DNA of 8,492 nucleotides from CAYGUI01 sp964353115 (lineage in GTDB: Bacteria; Pseudomonadota; Gammaproteobacteria; JAGOUU01). The notes beneath the pieces are model-generated. The model worked only from the letters and a program-made list of their open reading frames with translations. It was not told the DNA's origin and ran no database searches. The stretch lies in the NCBI GenBank assembly GCA_964353115.1, contig CAYGUI010000053.1:1-8492 (forward strand). The letters are read 5' to 3'. Position numbers and translations under genes: made by a program. This document shows, one piece after another, positions 1 to 5,600 of the stretch. The stretch's first letter is position 1. Each line of letters opens with the position of its first letter.

Positions 1-314
1 ATCAAAAAAAGCGTGACTTATTACAACAAAAATTATTTTTAGAAAAGCAATTAAATAATATTGCTAATCCCGAAATAAATAAAAATATAGAAGATAAAAA
101 AGAAGCCTCTAGCGCTGGAGAAGCTGAAATTACTGCAAGAGAAGACTCTGAAAAAATTGCAAATATTAATTTTACAGAATATTATTGGTCGCATTATAAA
201 GAAAAATTTTCACAAAGTTTTAGTGATCATCCAAATAGAATTCCAAATAATATATTAAATGGCGATAACGGTAAAATAAAAAGAGCCGAAAAAAAATGGG
301 ATATTACATTATGA
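1..314 (+). CDS. C-terminal fragment of an unrecognised charged, partly coiled-coil-like protein
   Basis: An open frame runs from the window edge (first whole codon at base 3) to a TGA at 312-314, giving 103 visible residues; the start lies outside the window. I do not recognise the family. The first 20 or so residues (QKKRDLLQQKLFLEKQL) have heptad-like leucine spacing with many Lys, Gln and Glu, suggesting the end of a coiled coil. A low-complexity acidic Lys/Glu/Ala linker follows, then a segment richer in aromatics (FTEYYWSHYKEKFSQSF) and a basic end (KIKRAEKKW). No membrane segment is visible. The stop codon overlaps the lipase start as ATGA, which indicates one operon with translational coupling, and the sense of the tail ends exactly where the lipase begins. 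It could be a secretion partner, a chaperone or the end of a larger effector-like protein, but nothing in the sequence decides this. Confidence 0.72.
   Translation, partial: QKKRDLLQQKLFLEKQLNNIANPEINKNIEDKKEASSAGEAEITAREDSEKIANINFTEYYWSHYKEKFSQSFSDHPNRIPNNILNGDNGKIKRAEKKWDITL
298..301 (+). promoter_or_regulatory. Weak ribosome binding site for the lipase
   Basis: GGGA lies nine bases before the ATG at 311. It is too close to serve the alternative ATG at 296, which it overlaps. This supports the start at 311, although coupling through the ATGA overlap may matter more than this weak site. Confidence 0.4.
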
Positions 315-1720
315 GAAATAATATAAAAAAAATATTACTACTATCATTATTATTTTCAAATAATTCATTTTCTATCGATAATACAACATTTATTAATCAT
401 CAAAATTTTTGTAATAATAATGATTGCTCGACTTACCCATCAAGACGCCCACCAAAGACTGTAATATTTATCCATGGAATGGACTCAACTTTAAATGCAA
501 CAGATAATAATGGCGACCACAATGGAAACTTTATACGCATAGCTTATTTTCTTGAAGAATTAGGAAAAGATGATCCCAACTATAATGTTTACGGTATAGA
601 TTATGGTGCCAGTGAACTAGATCTTAATGCTCATCAAGTAAAACTTGTAAAATTAAATCATAACTCCAGAACCTGTAATTCAGAAAATAACTGGGAAAAT
701 TGTTGGAATATTTTAGAGACTAGCCAAAATTTTCATACTCCATTGAATTTAACTATTAGAAAAATAAGTAGTGATATTCGTGAAATATTACAAAAAGCCG
801 CTGAAGATTCTTATATTGAAAAAAATGAACCTGTCACTATTATTGCCCATAGCATGGGAGGTCTAATAATAAGAGATATGTTATATAACGGTGATAGCTT
901 AGATCATGAAAAAAGCGGTTATGAAATACTAAAAGATCATGGCGTGTGGATTAATGAATATGTTTCATTAGCGGCTCCGCATAATCATGGATTTTTTGCA
1001 ATTGATGATACAAAGCTTAATAATATGGCCGATTTTTTTACTTGCAAAGCAATAACTGATGTAATTGATGCTTTTAATTTAAAAAATGTGCTGCTTTATC
1101 AATATTGCATGTTAGAAAACTGGGAAGGTGAATTAAATAAACATAGCGTCAAATGGCATGACGGAAAAAAAGTATCTATTTCAAAATTAGACTTTCCACA
1201 AATACGTTGGGTGTTTGCTGCTGCAACTGGCGAGAGATTACTTACTGATAATTCCATTGGTGATGGATTGGTGGAATATCGTAGCGCTCTTTACCATAAA
1301 GTTGGCGATAAAAAAGATTTTTCTCGTGCTGATAAAGAATTAATAATTAATGAATATGCTGATCATGATAACTTTGATCCTATTAATGATTTAAATATGG
1401 ATCTTAAAAATATTCCAGGGCACAAGGGATATAGTATTGATAAAACTTACAGCGGTTTTCCGGCTTACAGTAACTCGACCCATAGCAATATAAATAACGT
1501 TGGCTTTTATTTTGGAAACCAATTAAATCAATGTAGTTATAAACAAATTAGCGACTATGATTATAGTGGAATAGCTGGATGTGTTGGATATTTTCAATAT
1601 ATTATTCCAAGTACAACATTGTGCTTATTACCAGGATTTAGCGATAAAAGTGAATATTATCGCCGTAATCCTCAATTTGGACCAAATGCCAGTGAAGTTT
1701 ATTTGAAGTGTCATTTTTAA
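311..1720 (+). CDS. Secreted alpha/beta-hydrolase, lipase/esterase family
   Basis: Predicted serine hydrolase that cleaves carboxyl esters, probably lipids, outside the cytoplasm; the actual substrate is unknown. The ATG at 311 gives 469 residues starting MRNNIKKILLLSLLF, a typical Sec signal peptide with likely cleavage after Ser21 (S-F-S); there is no lipobox cysteine. I prefer 311 over the in-frame ATG at 296 because it forms an ATGA overlap with the upstream stop and has GGGA at 298-301 as a weak ribosome binding site. The fold shows strand beta-HG (VIFIHGMD, His55-Gly56, oxyanion region), the nucleophile elbow AHSMGG with Ser181, and DGLVEY with Asp318 as the likely acid. His371 (PGHKGY) or His352 (ADHDNF) may complete the triad. 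Ten cysteines remain in the mature part, six in the first 275 residues and four near the C-terminus, compatible with disulfides in the periplasm or medium. The elbow and DGLV motif resemble PGAP1/DUF676-like and triacylglycerol lipases. The class is fairly sure, the substrate is not. Confidence 0.88.
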   Translation: MRNNIKKILLLSLLFSNNSFSIDNTTFINHQNFCNNNDCSTYPSRRPPKTVIFIHGMDSTLNATDNNGDHNGNFIRIAYFLEELGKDDPNYNVYGIDYGASELDLNAHQVKLVKLNHNSRTCNSENNWENCWNILETSQNFHTPLNLTIRKISSDIREILQKAAEDSYIEKNEPVTIIAHSMGGLIIRDMLYNGDSLDHEKSGYEILKDHGVWINEYVSLAAPHNHGFFAIDDTKLNNMADFFTCKAITDVIDAFNLKNVLLYQYCMLENWEGELNKHSVKWHDGKKVSISKLDFPQIRWVFAAATGERLLTDNSIGDGLVEYRSALYHKVGDKKDFSRADKELIINEYADHDNFDPINDLNMDLKNIPGHKGYSIDKTYSGFPAYSNSTHSNINNVGFYFGNQLNQCSYKQISDYDYSGIAGCVGYFQYIIPSTTLCLLPGFSDKSEYYRRNPQFGPNASEVYLKCHF

Positions 1721-1785
1721 AAAACCCCTCTTATTATTAACGCCCCCTTATTAAAGGGGGCAGCGCCGCAGGCGCGGGGGTTTTT
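1719..1785. terminator. Compound GC-rich palindrome, probable bidirectional terminator
   Basis: The region between the two convergent genes folds on paper as a three-way junction. The outer stem pairs AAAAACCCC (1720-1728) with GGGGTTTTT (1777-1785). Inside are an 8-bp hairpin GCCCCCTT-ATTA-AAGGGGGC (1742-1761) and a 5-bp hairpin GCGCC-GCA-GGCGC (1763-1775). On the plus strand the GC-rich stem ends in TTTTT (1781-1785), right after the lipase stop. On the minus strand it ends in GGGG followed by six T (complement of 1719-1724), after the dehydrogenase gene. It starts inside the lipase TAA stop codon. This matches a rho-independent terminator working in both directions. Its complexity and high G+C in an AT-rich background also fit a dispersed palindromic repeat; copy number cannot be seen from one window. 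Confidence 0.75.
1771..1785 (+). repeat. Imperfect direct repeat, copy 1
   Basis: GGCGCGGGGGTTTTT at the right end of the palindrome recurs imperfectly as GGTGCGGGATTTTT at 1798-1811, next to the dehydrogenase stop. The two differ by a C/T and a G/A change and one missing G. This may be a degenerate duplicated edge of the palindromic element or chance; the match is short. Confidence 0.35.
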
Positions 1786-1797
1786 CACCAAAGCAAA

Positions 1798-1811
1798 GGT
1801 GCGGGATTTTT
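1798..1811 (+). repeat. Imperfect direct repeat, copy 2
   Basis: Second copy of the edge sequence at 1771-1785. Its last two T residues lie in the dehydrogenase stop codon (TTA on the plus strand, 1810-1812). Between the copies, CACC (1786-1789) and GGTG (1798-1801) could form a weak 4-bp stem around an 8-base loop. Confidence 0.3.
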
Positions 1812-2628
1812 ACAAATAAAAATCATCTATTAATTTAGCACCTGGCTCAACAGCATATTGATCAAAATCAGTAATACCTGCTTCTCGCAGAACTTCTTCA
1901 TCAATAAAAAAATTACCAGTACATGATTTACTATCTTGAGTAATAATATGATGTACCGCATCAGAAACTATTTCTGGTTTTCGTGCGCCTTTTAGCATAT
2001 TTTCGCCAAAATTAAATTCTATTGCTGAAGTTGCAATAATAGTCTTTGGCCATAAAGAATTAGCAGCAATATGCGCTGATTTAAACTCTTCTGCTAAACC
2101 TAAAGTTGTCATACTCATACCATATTTTGACATAGTATAAGCTAAACTTTGTGAAAACCATTTTGGTTGCATGTTAAGTGGTGGTGACATAGTTAAGATA
2201 TGCGGATTATCTGATTTTTTTAAATACGGTATTGCAGCACGTGAAGTTGCAAAAGTTGCACGAACATTAACAGCAAACATTAAATCAAATTTTTTCATTT
2301 CTGTTGCCAAAGTCGGAGTTACAGAAATTGCGCTCGCATTGTTAATTAAAACATCAATCCCACCGAATTTTTCTGCTGCTATTTTTACTGCATTATCTAT
2401 TGCATCAGTATCTCGTACATCAAGCTGTAAAGCCAAAGCCTTTCCACCTAATTTTTCTATTTCTTCAGCTACTGTTTTTATAGTACCTGGAAGTTTTGGA
2501 TGAGGATCTAAAGTTTTGCCAGTAACGATTATATTAGCCCCATCTTGTGCACACTTTAAAGCTATAGCTCGTCCAATACCACGACTTGAACCAGTTATAA
2601 ATATAGTTTTATTTTTTAAATTACTCAT
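1810..2628 (-). CDS. HSDL2-type short-chain dehydrogenase/reductase
   Basis: NAD(P)-dependent oxidoreductase of the SDR superfamily, 272 residues, cytoplasmic, no signal peptide. The Rossmann signature TGSSRGIG is at residues 12-19, D70-V71 follows beta-3, and NNAS is at 96-99. Asn121, Ser148, Tyr164 and Lys168 (YTMSK) make a complete catalytic tetrad. Segments that recall animal hydroxysteroid dehydrogenase-like protein 2 are KTLDPHPKLPGTI (38-50), SPPLN (148-152), WPKT (193-196, replacing the usual PG loop), TGNFFIDEEVL (237-247) and the FDQYAVEPG end. The SCP2 sterol-carrier domain of animal HSDL2 is absent, so this is the stand-alone bacterial form. A Lys/Thr rather than an acidic residue after beta-2 hints that NADP(H) may be accepted. 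The physiological substrate of this branch is not established; lipid or fatty-acyl metabolism is an inference. The ATG start has a strong AAGGAGA site and lies one base after the giant gene's stop, so it is probably its coupled operon partner. Confidence 0.93.
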   Translation of the reverse strand: MSNLKNKTIFITGSSRGIGRAIALKCAQDGANIIVTGKTLDPHPKLPGTIKTVAEEIEKLGGKALALQLDVRDTDAIDNAVKIAAEKFGGIDVLINNASAISVTPTLATEMKKFDLMFAVNVRATFATSRAAIPYLKKSDNPHILTMSPPLNMQPKWFSQSLAYTMSKYGMSMTTLGLAEEFKSAHIAANSLWPKTIIATSAIEFNFGENMLKGARKPEIVSDAVHHIITQDSKSCTGNFFIDEEVLREAGITDFDQYAVEPGAKLIDDFYL

Positions 2629-2629
2629 A

Positions 2630-5600
2630 TTATCTCCTTGCTGCAGGCGCAGCTGCTATTAATTCCCTCTGAGATCCAGTAATACTTCCTTTTAAGATCT
2701 CTAAAGCTTCAATTATACTTTTCACCTCTTCAACTTCTTCTAAAACAACATATTTTTTTAGAAGTAAATTTTTATTATCAATAAAAAATTGAGATACCTC
2801 CCCAGGTATTTTACAATCCGTAAACTGAATTCCAATATCTTGCTTAATTATAATATCCATAAGTTTTTTTGCTGCTAAAATTTTTATTTTATCTATATTA
2901 TGATTAAACCAAATAACATTTTCTCTAACTGGAACAATATAATTAGATATATTCTTAATTTCTAAAAAAAACTGCACTAATTCCATAATAGTATTTGTTT
3001 TATTATAAGAAGAAGCTTGCTGTGATGGTCCATAAAAATAACTAGAGTAAACCTCTGGTATTTTAATAATAAATTCAGCTATATAAAGCCAAAATTGCAA
3101 TCTCCTTTTATCTTTTGTATCTGGATTATTATTAATAACATGGTAAAACATTATTATATCGCTTTTCATTTTATTACAAACTCTAGCATCTTTTTTCTGT
3201 GTTTCACTACTATTTAACAATCCTTGCAATTTCTCACGAAATATTAATACTGCGTCAAAAGATGGGTCAAATGATATAATTGAATCTAAAGCATCATCTT
3301 CAGCTAAATCCAGCTTTATATTAGAAGATAAGAATTCTTTTTTAGCTCTATTTAAGTCAATTGTTTCAATAACAGAATTAAACAACATACTTAACTGTGT
3401 TATTTTTTGCGTTATTTCATCTTCTTTACTTTGCTCATCACAGATATAAGATCTTTTCTTTACAATCTCTTCTAAACCTTGAGGTAATTTACGCCTTATT
3501 AATATTTCAAATTTCGTTTTAGTATCTAAATCTGCATATTTAATAATGTAATCAACTGTTTCCTCTGATAAAAAAGATAAAATTTTATTTATATCTTCTA
3601 TAAAAGAACCATTTCCTATATTAATTTTATATAACATTGAGGTAAACATATTATAAATTTGGCAATAGAAATACTTTGCCTTTACAATACGCAACAATGA
3701 TAACTGCTTATCACTTTGTTTAATTTCACCTAAAAACTGCACATCATTTAATATAAAAGACGGATCAAAATTTTTATCATTTTCCATTAAACTACATGCA
3801 TTAAGACAATATTGATCTACACACTGTGTAATTATTTTTTTCCAATAGAGATATTTGGATTTTATTGATGGATCTTCTTTTGCAATATATTGGGCGATAG
3901 ATTTTAATCTCTTTAAATCATCTTGATTCATCTCTAAACAATCTAACAATGATTCAGAATATAAAGTATAGGATGATAATTTTTTTCTAAATTTTTCTAT
4001 TTGAGGTGCATAATTAGCTATATTTGGCAAATTTTCTAAAAAATTATTAATATCACTATCATTTTCATCTTTTGGATATTGTCTAGCCAATATATGTATT
4101 CCGTCACAACGCATTAAATTACAAAATAAAGATATATCCCCATCTCCATTCTCAATAATCCTTTCTGATTTTTCATTTAATTTATGAAATAATTGTTTAG
4201 CAAATTCAACATCATATTCAGTCTTATCTCTTTCGCAACTTTTCCCGATTAATTCAATAAAATAAACAGCATTATCAAGATAAAGTTCTTCATTTAGCAT
4301 TTCTAATATTACTTTTTTTCTTATTTGTTTAAGAGATAACCCTTCTTTATATACAGATAATATTTTAGCTAAAAATATAGCCTCATTACGAAATTCTCCT
4401 AAATAATCAACAATAGCTGGAAATTTAAATGTTTTAAAATCAGAGTTAATTATTGAAATTAATAAATGATATAAATATTGAGTAATTTTTAATAATTTTT
4501 TAGATCTAATTTTTTCGGGATCATCTGAAATATTTTCTTCAGCAAAATCGCATAAAAATTTCAAGTCTGAGTCATGACTCTCATCTAAAAAATAACATCC
4601 CGTTACTAAACTATCTAAGCTGCCATGAGCGCGCAATGATTTTTTAATATCGTATATAGAAAAAATATTCTCTCCAACTATCATCATAGATTTATTAAAC
4701 AAAAAAACAACCATATCAATGAATTCTAATTTGGGAGGATAAGAATTTGCTAAATAATATAAAACATCTTCTTTTGAATACTCAATTAATGACTTATTAA
4801 CATCAGGCCCAATAAAATTACTTATAATTTTAATAAAATTAATAGTACTAATATCAATTATTATATTGTCTTTACTAATAACTTTCTTTAAAAAGAAATT
4901 TACATATAAATTTCTTAAGCGATGCTGCAAAATTTTTCTATAATCCTCTCCCAGATAAAACATTAAGAAGTTAAACTTTTTGCTTAAATCTGAATTACTT
5001 TCCCCGTCTATTATTTGAAAACTCGTAATATCAACAAAATTAATATTTGATAGCAACTTATTTTTAACAAAAATTATTTTCAATAAATCAAAATTTATTG
5101 ATAATTTTTCAAATAAAGCCTCAGGACCAATACATTCACCGTCATAATACTTAAATATGCTATAGACAAATAAAAATGTTACCTTATATAAAAAATACTC
5201 CTGAACTGTAATAGAAAACTTTCTCTCATTAATTTTATTATTTAACTCCACTAGCTGCGCTGCTTTTTCAAAAAATAAATTCATAATTTTTTCGTCTGAA
5301 AAAATACTAGCTTCATCTAATAATAAAATATTTCTTAGATCAGATAATCCCATTAAAATTAACCTAAAATCGTAACCAGCTAATTCTTCTGTTTTTATAA
5401 AATCACATATCCTATATATATTTAATAAATCTTTAGAATCTGTACCGTTTCTTTTTACTATTTCAGAGCCTCGTCGAGAAGTACGAGAAATATGCCCCTT
5501 ATTAATATGTTCTATAAACCACAAGGCATCACTAGAATTTGCATTACCTACAGTATATATTTTCTCAATAACAGCAATAACCTGATCTGATTTTTCTTTT

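Noticed and set aside
296..310. ATG at 296 as the lipase start
   Set aside because: It would add MGYYI before a standard signal peptide and lose the ATGA overlap and the GGGA spacing that favour 311.
350..380. Lipoprotein signal in the lipase
   Set aside because: No cysteine near the predicted cleavage site; the first Cys is well inside the mature protein, so ordinary signal peptidase I cleavage is preferred.
2171..2503. Plus-strand 110-codon open frame
   Set aside because: It lies wholly opposite the well-supported dehydrogenase gene, and its translation resembles no protein known to me.
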